From JAABRU01 sp050180235 (lineage in GTDB: Bacteria > Desulfobacterota > Desulfobacteria > Desulfobacterales > Desulfococcaceae): DNA of 27,398 nt. Numbering within the stretch: position 1 is the first letter of the stretch; each line of letters starts with the position of its first letter. Shown piece after piece: positions 1 to 7,827 of the stretch. The notes beneath the pieces are model-generated. The model was not told the DNA's origin, made no database searches, and worked only from the letters and a program-made list of their open reading frames with translations. The stretch lies in assembly GCA_050180235.1 (NCBI GenBank), contig JBFXEJ010000092.1, positions 1 through 27,398 of the forward strand. The letters are read 5' to 3'. Made by a program: the position numbers and the translations under genes.

Positions 1-601
1 TCATATAGGCCTGCGCCATTCTCAGTACACGGGTTTTTTCCCTGTCATTGCAGATTTTTCTGTTCATGTACTGGAATTCATCAAGAATCTGAACCACACG
101 CTCATCTCTGATTTCTGCGATCAGCCGCGGGGCATCCCGGACAGCATCCCACAGAATCGGGACAGATTCCTGTTTCACTTTTTCCCTCACGTTTTCAATC
201 CAGACAAGCAGATGGTTCTGGGATTCCTTTTCGGCAATTTCCGCTGCCTGTTCAAATGTGACGCTTCCCAGAGAAATATATTCCGGTTTGCGGGATTTGA
301 AAGCTATATACTGCAGAATGAAGCGCAGAAAAAAATCCTGGCAGAAATCAATGGCCCACCACTCTTCCTCCCTGACCTCGTAATAAAAGGGAATAACACC
401 GTCATCCGCATCAAACACAATATTGTACAGACGCTGGAGGATTGCGGTCTTGCCGGTCTTGCGCCGGGCCATGAGTGCGCGGCTGGGGGACAGTTCCTTT
501 TTGATTTTTTCCACCCAGGCCAGCAGTTCTTTCAGTTCCTTTTTCCTGCCGGAAAACAGCTCCGGTCTGCCGATTTTTTCTTTCATATAAATTTTCATCA
601 T
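1..601 (-). CDS. Archaeal-type AAA ATPase, copy 1 of 3 (partial, C-terminus off the window)
   Basis: This is the first 200 codons of the same protein that follows twice more to the right; the reading frame is still open at base 1. The visible part has the N-terminal GRKKEL motif, a Walker A-like loop (ARRKTGKT, Lys51) and the Walker B-like ILDEFQ (Asp174-Glu175). The start is the first ATG of an ATGATG pair at 596-601. A GAAAGGA ribosome-binding site lies upstream, as in copy 2. By eye it differs from copy 2 at only about three bases over the roughly 650 shared bases, including the leader. Role as for copies 2 and 3: unknown, probably an ATP-dependent nuclease-like protein. Confidence 0.85.
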   Translation of the reverse strand, partial: MMKIYMKEKIGRPELFSGRKKELKELLAWVEKIKKELSPSRALMARRKTGKTAILQRLYNIVFDADDGVIPFYYEVREEEWWAIDFCQDFFLRFILQYIAFKSRKPEYISLGSVTFEQAAEIAEKESQNHLLVWIENVREKVKQESVPILWDAVRDAPRLIAEIRDERVVQILDEFQYMNRKICNDREKTRVLRMAQAYM

Positions 602-649
602 CTGTCACATGTCCTTTCTGTTTTGCATTTTTGTCCGGTGAAACATCTG

Positions 650-803
650 CATCCGATCCGGAGGAGTGCAAAAATTAAGCGGAGCGGTTTTTTGCACACA
701 TCCGATCCGGAGGAGTGCAAAAATTAAGCGGAGCGGTTTTTTGCACACCCGGAGCTGCGGAAAAACTGACAGTATTGGATCAAACCAATGGCGATCTGGT
801 ATG
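650..803. repeat. 154-bp repeat insert between ATPase copies 1 and 2
   Basis: The spacer between ATPase copies 1 and 2 matches the spacer between copies 2 and 3 except for 154 extra bases. The insert holds two identical 49-bp direct repeats (650-698 and 699-747), each with the inner palindrome TGCAAAAA...TTTTTTGCA. A half-element then ends in CCAATGGCGATCTGGTA, which resembles the terminal repeat of the TACC-type elements at 4535 and 19752. The same module (CCGGAGGAGTGCAAAAATTA and variants) recurs at 11083-11397 and inside 19752-19918. Only one end looks like a proper terminal repeat, and at most a 2-bp TG duplication is visible, so it may be a truncated or rearranged element. Confidence 0.8.
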
Positions 804-811
804 ATTCTGTT

Positions 812-2563
812 TCAGATGCTCTCATCCATCCAGATTTTATCCTGCGTCCAGGCCATTCCCTGCTCCCGGAAATACTTCAGAACATCCTTTGTGAAACCGG
901 ATTCGGAAAAAACACACAAAACCGCTTTTTCCACTTTTTCAAGTTCCATGAGAACAGCAGCTTTTTCTTTGAAAATCAAAGCCTCATCCCGTGAGAATTT
1001 TTTCCTGCCCCGGTGCTTGACCTCGCCAATGAGAGAGTATGCTCCGGTTTTGGCGCGTGCAAAAATGTCAACCTGAATGTCTCTTTTATGGGGCGGGGAG
1101 GATTTGTATGACCAAACGCTCTGAAATTCCGTAAAAACAAAATCTTCGGGCAGATTCTGCATAACAGACAGATACAGATCATTTTTCCGGTGCGCGTGAT
1201 AGGTAAGATGACGGATAATCATGAATTCCGCATACATGCCTTTGGAATGGCTCTCCGCACCTTTGCGTCTGCGCTGATCGGCCAGCAGTTTTTCAGCCAG
1301 TTCCCTGTATTCATTTCTGATTTCCTTTGGATCAAATCCCTCAATTTCCTTCTGATACACTCCCCGGAACACCTTGTCAAAGATATTGTCCGGCACACCC
1401 CGGTAGTCAAAATTGCTCTGTCCCGGTTCAATGATGTCCGCATACGCCAGGGCTTTGAGTTTTTTCTCCAGCTCAGCGTCACTCATATCCAGATTCAGAT
1501 CTTTGAGAATTTCCGCACGGGTCAGTTCCCGATGCCGGTTTCTGCACAGATGAAGAACTATGCTTTTGGCATTTTTTTCATTCACAGTGGAAAATGCGTA
1601 ATAAACATATTCCATCCATGTCCCGCGTATGGCTCCCTGCCGATCCAGTGTCTCAAACTCCAGGGTTTTCAGAACCCCCTCTTTTGTCGTCAGATACTTT
1701 TCCGGATATGCTGATCGCATGAGTTCGCTGATGTAAAAGGGGCTGCCCTCGGTGATTTCAGAAATCAGTTCCGCAGTTTCCCGCGTGACCGGAATACCCT
1801 CCGCGGCAGAATATTTGTATATCATTTCAAGGGACTCATCCTTTGGCATGTTCTCCAGAAAGGTGATCCGGAACCGCCCCGGCATTTTCAGCACATCATG
1901 CATAATCATGCCCACCCAGCTTCCGGAAATCAGCAGGGGCGCGTTCTTGTATTCCGCTGTGCTCATATAGGCCTGCGCCATTCTCAGTACACGGGTTTTT
2001 TCCCTGTCATTGCAGATTTTCCGGTTCATGTACTGGAATTCATCAAGAATCTGAACCACACGCTCATCTCTGATTTCTGCGATCAGCCGCGGGGCATCCC
2101 GGACAGCATCCCACAGAATCGGGACAGATTCCTGTTTCACTTTTTCCCTCACGTTTTCAATCCAGACAAGCAGATGGTTCTGGGATTCCTTTTCGGCAAT
2201 TTCCGCTGCCTGTTCAAATGTGACGCTTCCCAGAGAAATATATTCCGGTTTGCGGGATTTGAAAGCTATATACTGCAGAATGAAGCGCAGAAAAAAATCC
2301 TGGCAGAAATCAATGGCCCACCACTCTTCCTCCCTGACCTCGTAATAAAAGGGAATAACACCGTCATCCGCATCAAACACAATATTGTACAGACGCTGGA
2401 GGATTGCGGTCTTGCCGGTCTTGCGCCGGGCCATGAGTGCGCGGCTGGGGGACAGTTCCTTTTTGATTTTTTCCACCCAGGCCAGCAGTTCTTTCAGTTC
2501 CTTTTTCCTGCCGGAAAACAGCTCCGGTCTGCCGATTTTTTCTTTCATATAAATTTTCATCAT
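812..2563 (-). CDS. Archaeal-type AAA ATPase with PD-(D/E)XK-like C-terminus, copy 2
   Basis: A 583-aa protein of the 'ATPase, predominantly archaeal' type. It has GRKKEL near residue 18, a Walker A-like ARRKTGKT (Lys51; Ala replaces the usual first Gly) and Walker B ILDEFQ (Asp174-Glu175). A winged-helix-like segment (about 350-400; ELTRAEILKDL) follows. The C-terminal domain has VDIF (Asp499) and GEVK (Glu514, Lys516), the pattern of a PD-(D/E)XK nuclease fold. These families are known but their function is mostly untested; a role in DNA processing or defence is an inference. The start is the ATGATG behind GAAAGGA. It is about 97% identical to copy 3 by eye, with differences clustered in the first 40 residues. 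No other gene type is interspersed in the array. Confidence 0.9.
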   Translation of the reverse strand: MMKIYMKEKIGRPELFSGRKKELKELLAWVEKIKKELSPSRALMARRKTGKTAILQRLYNIVFDADDGVIPFYYEVREEEWWAIDFCQDFFLRFILQYIAFKSRKPEYISLGSVTFEQAAEIAEKESQNHLLVWIENVREKVKQESVPILWDAVRDAPRLIAEIRDERVVQILDEFQYMNRKICNDREKTRVLRMAQAYMSTAEYKNAPLLISGSWVGMIMHDVLKMPGRFRITFLENMPKDESLEMIYKYSAAEGIPVTRETAELISEITEGSPFYISELMRSAYPEKYLTTKEGVLKTLEFETLDRQGAIRGTWMEYVYYAFSTVNEKNAKSIVLHLCRNRHRELTRAEILKDLNLDMSDAELEKKLKALAYADIIEPGQSNFDYRGVPDNIFDKVFRGVYQKEIEGFDPKEIRNEYRELAEKLLADQRRRKGAESHSKGMYAEFMIIRHLTYHAHRKNDLYLSVMQNLPEDFVFTEFQSVWSYKSSPPHKRDIQVDIFARAKTGAYSLIGEVKHRGRKKFSRDEALIFKEKAAVLMELEKVEKAVLCVFSESGFTKDVLKYFREQGMAWTQDKIWMDESI

Positions 2564-2619
2564 CTGTCACATGTCCTTTCTGTTTTGCATTTTTGTCCGG
2601 TCAAACATCTGATTCTGTT

Positions 2620-4371
2620 TCAGATGCTCTCATCCATCCAGATTTTGTCCTGTGTCCAGGCCATTCCCTGCTCCCGGAAATACTTCAGAACATCCTTTGT
2701 GAAACCGGATTCGGAAAAAACACACAAAACCGCTTTTTCCACTTTTTCAAGTTCCATGAGAACAGCAGCTTTTTCTTTGAAAATCAAAGCCTCATCCCGT
2801 GAGAATTTTTTCCTTCCCCTGTGTTTGACCTCACCGATAAGGGAATACGCACCGGTTTTGGCGCGTGCAAAAATGTCAACCTGAATGTCTCTTTTATGGG
2901 GCGGGGAGGATTTGTATGACCACACGCTCTGAAATTCCGTAAAAACAAAATCTTCGGGCAGATTCTGCATAACAGGCAGATACAGATCATTTTTCCGGTG
3001 CGCGTGATAGGTCAGATGCCGGATAATCATAAATTCCGCATACATGCCTTTGGAATGGCTTTCCGCCCCTTTGCGTCTGCGCTGATCGGCCATCAGTTTT
3101 TCAGCCAGTGCCCTGTACTCGTTTCTGATTTCCTTTGGATCAAATCCCTCAATTTCCTTCTGATACACTCCCCTGAACACCTTGTCAAAGATATTGTCCG
3201 GCACACCCCGGTAGTCAAAATTGCTCTGCCCCGGTTCAATGATGTCCGCATACGCCAGGGCTTTCAGTTTTTTCTCCAGCTCAGCGTCACTCATGTCCAG
3301 ATTCAGATCTTTGAGAATTTCCGCACGGGTCAGTTCCCGATGCCGGTTTCTGCACAGATGCAGCACTATGCTTTTGGCATTTTTTTCATTCACAGTGGAA
3401 AATGCGTAATAAACATATTCCATCCATGTGCCCCGGATGCTTCCCTGCCGATCCAGTGTCTCAAACTCCAGGGTTTTCAGTACGCCGTCTTTGGTGGTCA
3501 GGTCCTTTTCCGGATATGCGGAGCGCATGAGTTCACTGATGTAAAAGGGGCTGCCCTCTGTGATTTCAGAAATCAGTTCCGCAGTTTCCCGCGTGACCGG
3601 AATACCCTCGGCGGCAGAATATTTGTATATCATTTCAAGGGACTCATCCTTTGGCATGTTCTCCAGAAATGTGATCCTGAACCGCCCCGGCATTTTCAGC
3701 ACATCATGCATAATCATGCCCACCCAGCTTCCGGAAATCAGCAGAGGAGCGTTCTTGTATTCCGCAGTGCTCATATAGGCCTGCGCCATTCTCAGTACAC
3801 GGGTTTTTTCCCTGTCATTGCAGATTTTTCTGTTCATGTACTGGAATTCATCAAGAATCTGAACCACACGCTCATCTCTGATTTCTGCGATCAGCCGAGG
3901 GGCATCCCGGACAGCATCCCACAGAATCGGGACAGATTCCTGTTTCACTTTTGCCTGCACGGTTTCAATCCAGCCAAGCAGATGGTTCTGGGATTCCTTT
4001 TCGGCAATTTCCGCTGCCTGTTCAAATGTGACGCTTCCCAGAGAAATATATTCAGGTTTGCGGGATTTGAAGGCTATATACTGCAGAATGAAGCGCAGAA
4101 AAAAATCCTGGCAGAAATCAATGGCCCACCACTCTTCCTCCCTGACCTCGTAATAAAAGGGAATCACTCCGTCATCCGCGTCAAACACAATATTGTACAG
4201 ACGCTGAAGAATCGCGGTCTTGCCGGTCTTGCGCCGGGCCATGAGTGCGCGGCTGGGACTGAGTTTACCTTTGATTTTTTTCACCCATTCCAGCAGTTCC
4301 CTGAGTTCCTTTTTCCTGCCGGAAAACAGATCCGGATTGCCGATTTTCTCTTCCATATAAATTTTCATCAT
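2620..4371 (-). CDS. Archaeal-type AAA ATPase with PD-(D/E)XK-like C-terminus, copy 3
   Basis: A 583-aa paralogue of copy 2 with every motif kept: the Walker A-like loop around Lys51, Walker B ILDEFQ, the winged-helix-like middle, and Asp499...Glu514-x-Lys516. It is the most upstream gene of the minus-strand array and so the likely first gene if the array is co-transcribed. Its ribosome-binding site is GAAAGGA with a slightly shorter spacing than in copies 1 and 2, where a 6-bp TGACAG-like stretch is added before the start. It differs from copy 2 mainly near the N-terminus (for example NPDLFS versus RPELFS) and at scattered single residues. Both copies are full length, without stops or frameshifts, so purifying selection or recent duplication is likely. 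Confidence 0.9.
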   Translation of the reverse strand: MMKIYMEEKIGNPDLFSGRKKELRELLEWVKKIKGKLSPSRALMARRKTGKTAILQRLYNIVFDADDGVIPFYYEVREEEWWAIDFCQDFFLRFILQYIAFKSRKPEYISLGSVTFEQAAEIAEKESQNHLLGWIETVQAKVKQESVPILWDAVRDAPRLIAEIRDERVVQILDEFQYMNRKICNDREKTRVLRMAQAYMSTAEYKNAPLLISGSWVGMIMHDVLKMPGRFRITFLENMPKDESLEMIYKYSAAEGIPVTRETAELISEITEGSPFYISELMRSAYPEKDLTTKDGVLKTLEFETLDRQGSIRGTWMEYVYYAFSTVNEKNAKSIVLHLCRNRHRELTRAEILKDLNLDMSDAELEKKLKALAYADIIEPGQSNFDYRGVPDNIFDKVFRGVYQKEIEGFDPKEIRNEYRALAEKLMADQRRRKGAESHSKGMYAEFMIIRHLTYHAHRKNDLYLPVMQNLPEDFVFTEFQSVWSYKSSPPHKRDIQVDIFARAKTGAYSLIGEVKHRGRKKFSRDEALIFKEKAAVLMELEKVEKAVLCVFSESGFTKDVLKYFREQGMAWTQDKIWMDESI

Positions 4372-4419
4372 ATGTCCTTTCTGTTTTGGACTTTCGTCAG
4401 CAGATTTGCCTGATTTTTA

Positions 4420-4524
4420 TATGAAATCTGAAAAATAACTGGGCATTAATCTTCGTTGAACTTTGTGTCTTCGCGGCAGAAAACCGGAAAAAAATTTTTG
4501 CTGAACTCTTTTTCAGATTTCATA
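4420..4524. mobile_element. Non-autonomous inverted-repeat element, TATGAAATC family (MITE-like)
   Basis: A 105-bp element with perfect 16-bp terminal inverted repeats (TATGAAATCTGAAAAA at the left end and its reverse complement at the right), flanked on both sides by TTA (4417-4419 and 4525-4527). There is no coding capacity. Related sequence fragments occur near 21829-21845 and 26652-26668. The 3-bp TTA duplication matches Tourist-like/IS5-group elements; that assignment is inference because no transposase is present here. Confidence 0.75.
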
Positions 4525-4534
4525 TTATAAATTA

Positions 4535-4660
4535 TACCAATTCTCCATTGAAAATATACTTATGATTCGGTTTCCCACAGAGGACACAGAGAGAAAAAAA
4601 CCACAGAGAACACAGAGGAAATAACTCACTTTATTGTATAAATTCAATAGCTAATTGGTA
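4535..4660. mobile_element. MITE-like element, TACCAATTC family, copy A1
   Basis: A 126-bp element with ends TACCAATTCTCCATTGA and ...TTCAATAGCTAATTGGTA, flanked by TTA duplications (4532-4534 and 4661-4663). The inside carries CACAGAG-type short repeats. It is the reverse-complement relative of the element at 15946-16045 and is about 26 bp longer because the inner CACAGAG-rich part is partly duplicated. No ORF. Confidence 0.85.
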
Positions 4661-4739
4661 TTAGACAATTGAAATCCATATAAAAAACAGAAGTGTGAAC
4701 GGCATGGGTTCCCGGCTGAAACCTGCCCGCTCACACTTA

Positions 4740-4874
4740 GGCGATTTCCATGAAAAAATGTACCATCATTGCAGGGCGGGCACGGCTTTTTGTGCCCGCC
4801 GTTTCAGCAGGACGGCGGGCACAAAAAGCGTGCCCGCCCTACGAAAAATGGTATAATCATTAATGGAAATCACC
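4740..4874. mobile_element. MITE-like element, GGTGATTTCC family, copy B1
   Basis: A 135-bp element with ends GGCGATTTCCAT and ATGGAAATCACC, flanked by TTA (4737-4739 and 4875-4877). The centre is a long hairpin made of GCGGGCACGGCTTTTTGTGC and its near-complement around a TTTCAGCAGGA loop. It is nearly identical to the element at 21359-21494. With the two preceding elements it fills most of the gene-free stretch 4372-4917; the bases between them show no other signal. Confidence 0.87.
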
Positions 4875-4917
4875 TTACAGATCTGATTTTTTTGAGCAAC
4901 TGTATAAGTCCCCAAAA

Positions 4918-6219
4918 CTATATGACAGTGGCAAAAACCCGCTGATCCGCAATGCGCTGACCGGGATCAAAGGTTCCGGGTTCCACCAGTTTCACAGACA
5001 CTTCCCATCCTAAAGATTCGGAAATGACCCGGTGCAGTTCATCCACAAATCGCCGCTGCCGGTTCATATCATCAAAAAAGATGGCATCCGAGATTTCCAC
5101 CAGCACGGTCAGCCGATCCTGCGCGTCCTGCCGTTCAATCAGAAGCTGGAAAACCTGTTCACTTCCTGTCAGACGTGCCAGAACACGGCCAACCTGCTCC
5201 GGAACAATGCGGCTTCCGTTCATCACAAAGGCTTCATCACAGCGTCTGCTGATCCTTGACAGTCGGCAGTGGGTGCGGCCGCACGCGCAGGGTTCATAGT
5301 TTATGCGGGAAATATCACCGGTGCGGAAACGGATCAAAGGAAAAGCCTGTTTGGAAATGGTGGTGATGACCAGTTCCCCCTCTCTGCCGGGCGGAAGATT
5401 TTCCCCTGTGTGCGGATCAATGATTTCCGGAATGAAATGATCCTCGCTGATATGCAGTCCTTTTTTTTCCGGACATTCCCATGCCACAGCAGGGCCGAAG
5501 ATTTCCGCAAGACTGTAAGTGTCTGTAACGCTGATATGCAGTTTGGATTCCAGTTCTGCCCGGATCATTTCAGACCAGGGTTCTGATCCGATAATGCCGC
5601 ATTTCAGAGACAGGGTATTGGGTTCCACACCCATTTCCTCCATAGACCGCAAAAGTCCCAAAGCAAAGGTCGGCGTTGCCGCAATTGCTGTGGTGCGGAA
5701 ATCGCGCATGATTTTCACCTGCGCGGGAAATTTTCCGCCGGGCATGGGAATCACGGACGCTCCGATAAGCTGCGCTCCCATCTGCACGCCAAAAGAACCG
5801 GTCATGATTCCCAGACTGGGCGAAACCTGTATGACATCATCTTTGGTGAGTCCTGCGGCTGTAAGATTCCGGGCCATGAGTTCCGCCCAGTTTTTCAGAT
5901 CGTTTCGGGTGAATCCCATGACCACAGGATCATCCTGATTCAGCACAGGCGCATGCAGGCGCACCACTTCCCGCAGCGGAACTGCAAACATGCCGTAAGG
6001 ATAGTTTTCCATCAGAATCTGACGCGTCACAAAAGGCAGTTTCCGCAGATCATCCAAAGTACGGAAATCTTCAGGCATGAAATCCATCTCTCTGAAAGTA
6101 TTGCGGTAATGCCGGACATTTTTGTATACACGGTTCAGGGTGGACTGGAGCCGCTCCAACTGCACCTGCCCAATTTCCTCCCTGTTCATACATTCTTTTT
6201 CCTGATCCCAGTATTCCAT
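4918..6219 (-). CDS. PaaK-like adenylate-forming protein lacking the ATP-binding loop
   Basis: A 433-aa protein that aligns along its length with phenylacetate-CoA ligase (PaaK family). The N-terminus has WDxE-type sequence. Further on are YSLAEIFGP (the A5 region), GREGELVITT, FPLIRFRTGDIS (A7/A8) and a CACGRTHC segment like the family's CPCGRTH. Two catalytic elements are missing. Where PaaK proteins have HA-SSGTTGKPT the sequence reads HA-PVLNQDDPV with the flanks conserved, and the C-terminal RSEGKAKR-type segment with the A10 lysine reads DPGQRIADQR. It is therefore probably not a normal CoA ligase; it may be a pseudoenzyme or have changed chemistry. The start at 6219 has a good GGAGGA site. 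It stands alone between repeats and the kinase gene. Confidence 0.85.
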   Translation of the reverse strand: MEYWDQEKECMNREEIGQVQLERLQSTLNRVYKNVRHYRNTFREMDFMPEDFRTLDDLRKLPFVTRQILMENYPYGMFAVPLREVVRLHAPVLNQDDPVVMGFTRNDLKNWAELMARNLTAAGLTKDDVIQVSPSLGIMTGSFGVQMGAQLIGASVIPMPGGKFPAQVKIMRDFRTTAIAATPTFALGLLRSMEEMGVEPNTLSLKCGIIGSEPWSEMIRAELESKLHISVTDTYSLAEIFGPAVAWECPEKKGLHISEDHFIPEIIDPHTGENLPPGREGELVITTISKQAFPLIRFRTGDISRINYEPCACGRTHCRLSRISRRCDEAFVMNGSRIVPEQVGRVLARLTGSEQVFQLLIERQDAQDRLTVLVEISDAIFFDDMNRQRRFVDELHRVISESLGWEVSVKLVEPGTFDPGQRIADQRVFATVI

Positions 6220-6351
6220 AGATTCCTCCGAATCTTAATCAGTTATCAGTGAACAGTTATAAGTTGTCATCTGTTTGCTGCGTAACTCATCATTTTTTTT
6301 GCTGTGGACATCTTTGGACAGGGGACTGTCTGCAGTATGGCGGAGCACTCA

Positions 6352-7629
6352 TCACTTTTCACTCATCACTAAATAAAACGGCAGTGTGAAATGAAATATG
6401 CTTCCTTCCCTTTCCCTGCTTTCAGCCCAAAGCCTGCCGTGCATCAGTGCGATCATGCGTTTCACCAGAGTCAGTCCCATTCCCATGCCCCCGTATTCAC
6501 GGGTGGAGGAACCGTCTGCCTGTGTGAAATCCTCAAACAGATGCGCCAGTTTATCCGGAGCAATGCCGATGCCTGTGTCTTTTACGGAAAACTGCACGGT
6601 TATTTTCTCTTCCGCTTTTTCCGCGATCACGGCAGAAATATGAATCCTGCCTTTTTCTGTAAACTTGACTGCATTGCCCCCGATTTTCATCAGAATTTTT
6701 TCCACACGATCAGGATCTCCTGTCAGAGACTCCGGAATGTCCGGGTCCATCTGCCGGGTCAGTTCCAGTCCTTTGCTTTCAGCTTCAAATTCCAGATTTT
6801 CCGCAACAGATTCCAGCAGCATATCCAGACTGAAGCTTTCGCTGACCGGCTCCGCATCTTCGGATTCCAACTGGGTCAGTTCAATCAGTCCGTCAATCAG
6901 TTCTGAAAGATGTCGCGCTGAATCCTGAACAGTTGTGAGAAATTCCCTCTGCTGTGCTTCCAGATTTTCCGACATGAGCAGCAAATCCGTCATTCCCACA
7001 ATGGGGCTCAAAGGTGTGCGGAGTTCATGACTGATACGGGAGAGAAATTCGGTTTTGGCCCGGCTGGCAGATTCTGCCGCTTCCTTGGCTTTTTCCAGTT
7101 CCTTATTTGCCTCGGCAAGCTGTGCAGTGCGCTGTGCCACCCGCATCTCCAGTTCCTCATTGGCTTTGTGCAGAGCGGACTGGGCTTTTTCCCTTTCTCC
7201 GATTTCATGGACAAGACGGATATTCTGATCTTCCAGCCGCATCTGCATATCCCGCATGGCAAGGTGGGTGCGGACACGCGCCAAAACCTCATCCGGCTGA
7301 AAGGGTTTGGTGATATAATCCATGCCGCCGATTGAAAAACCCTTTACAATATCGCTGACTTCACTTAAAGAACTGATGAAGATCACCGGAATGTCGGAAG
7401 TTTTTTCATCAGCCTTCAGTTGTGTGCATACTTCATAACCGGACATGCCGGGCATGATGATGTCCAGCAGAATCAGGTCAGGGGGATTGGATGAGGCTGC
7501 TTTCTGCAGTGCATCTTCCCCGTCTTTGGATACCGAAACCCTGTAATCAGGTTTCAGGATATCCAGAAGCACATTAATATGATACCGCTCGTCTTCCACT
7601 ATCAGAATTTTCTTTTTTCCGTCCTGCAT
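6352..7629 (-). CDS. Response-regulator/histidine-kinase hybrid (REC-coiled coil-HisKA-HATPase)
   Basis: A 425-aa cytoplasmic signalling protein with no membrane segment. Residues 6-125 are a receiver domain (Asp12/13 pocket, phospho-acceptor Asp56 in LLDIIMPG, Lys108 in TKPF). Residues 127-190 are a coiled coil. HisKA follows with FLSRISHELRTPL (His201), then HATPase_c with GNAVKFTEKG, DTGIGIAP and a GMGMGL lid. The receiver-first layout suggests that it relays a signal from another kinase and in turn phosphorylates a partner regulator; no partner is encoded nearby. The start is supported by AAAGGAGA about 7 bases upstream. It is transcribed divergently from nadC. Confidence 0.93.
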   Translation of the reverse strand: MQDGKKKILIVEDERYHINVLLDILKPDYRVSVSKDGEDALQKAASSNPPDLILLDIIMPGMSGYEVCTQLKADEKTSDIPVIFISSLSEVSDIVKGFSIGGMDYITKPFQPDEVLARVRTHLAMRDMQMRLEDQNIRLVHEIGEREKAQSALHKANEELEMRVAQRTAQLAEANKELEKAKEAAESASRAKTEFLSRISHELRTPLSPIVGMTDLLLMSENLEAQQREFLTTVQDSARHLSELIDGLIELTQLESEDAEPVSESFSLDMLLESVAENLEFEAESKGLELTRQMDPDIPESLTGDPDRVEKILMKIGGNAVKFTEKGRIHISAVIAEKAEEKITVQFSVKDTGIGIAPDKLAHLFEDFTQADGSSTREYGGMGMGLTLVKRMIALMHGRLWAESREREGSIFHFTLPFYLVMSEK

Positions 7630-7757
7630 CAGGAATCTCCTTTTTTTACCGGTTTTCAGTTCCGCTCAATTCTGCATTTTTTCCGGAATACCGTTCTTTT
7701 TACCATTTCCGACTGCATACCTGCAAGAAATAAAAATCATCTTTGCTGTGATAGGAG

Positions 7758-7784
7758 TTGAAAAATAATTCCGTATCTTATAAT
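7758..7784 (+). promoter_or_regulatory. Candidate sigma-70-type promoter before nadC
   Basis: TTGAAA (7758-7763) and TATAAT (7779-7784) lie upstream of nadC with a 15-bp spacer, shorter than the ideal 17, so this is only a candidate. No operator is recognisable. Confidence 0.3.
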
Positions 7785-7827
7785 ATTCCCCAAATTTTTC
7801 AGAATCAGGCGGAAAGGACTGACAGAA

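Larger units (their letters stand above)
1..4371 (-). repeat. Tandem gene triplication, unit about 1808 bp
   Basis: Start codons of copies 2 and 3 are 1808 bp apart (2563 and 4371). Copies 1 and 2 are 1962 bp apart (601 and 2563), which is 1808 plus the 154-bp insert. Gene and spacer are both repeated, so whole units were duplicated in tandem in head-to-tail order. Further copies may lie left of the window. Confidence 0.9.

Noticed and set aside
650..803. The 154-bp insert as a standard TTA/TAA-flanked element
   Set aside because: Only one end matches a terminal repeat, and the flanks show no TTA or TAA duplication; it was therefore listed only as a repeat.
2998..4413. Long plus-strand open frame opposite ATPase copy 3 (a similar one at 1898-2884 opposite copy 2)
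   Set aside because: It has no recognisable domain and mirrors the codon pattern of the strongly supported minus-strand ATPase genes, so it is an antisense shadow.
5925..5965. Missing P-loop of the PaaK-like protein as a frameshift or sequencing error
   Set aside because: Flanking conserved residues on both sides are in the same frame and the replaced stretch has the same length, so a frameshift does not explain it.
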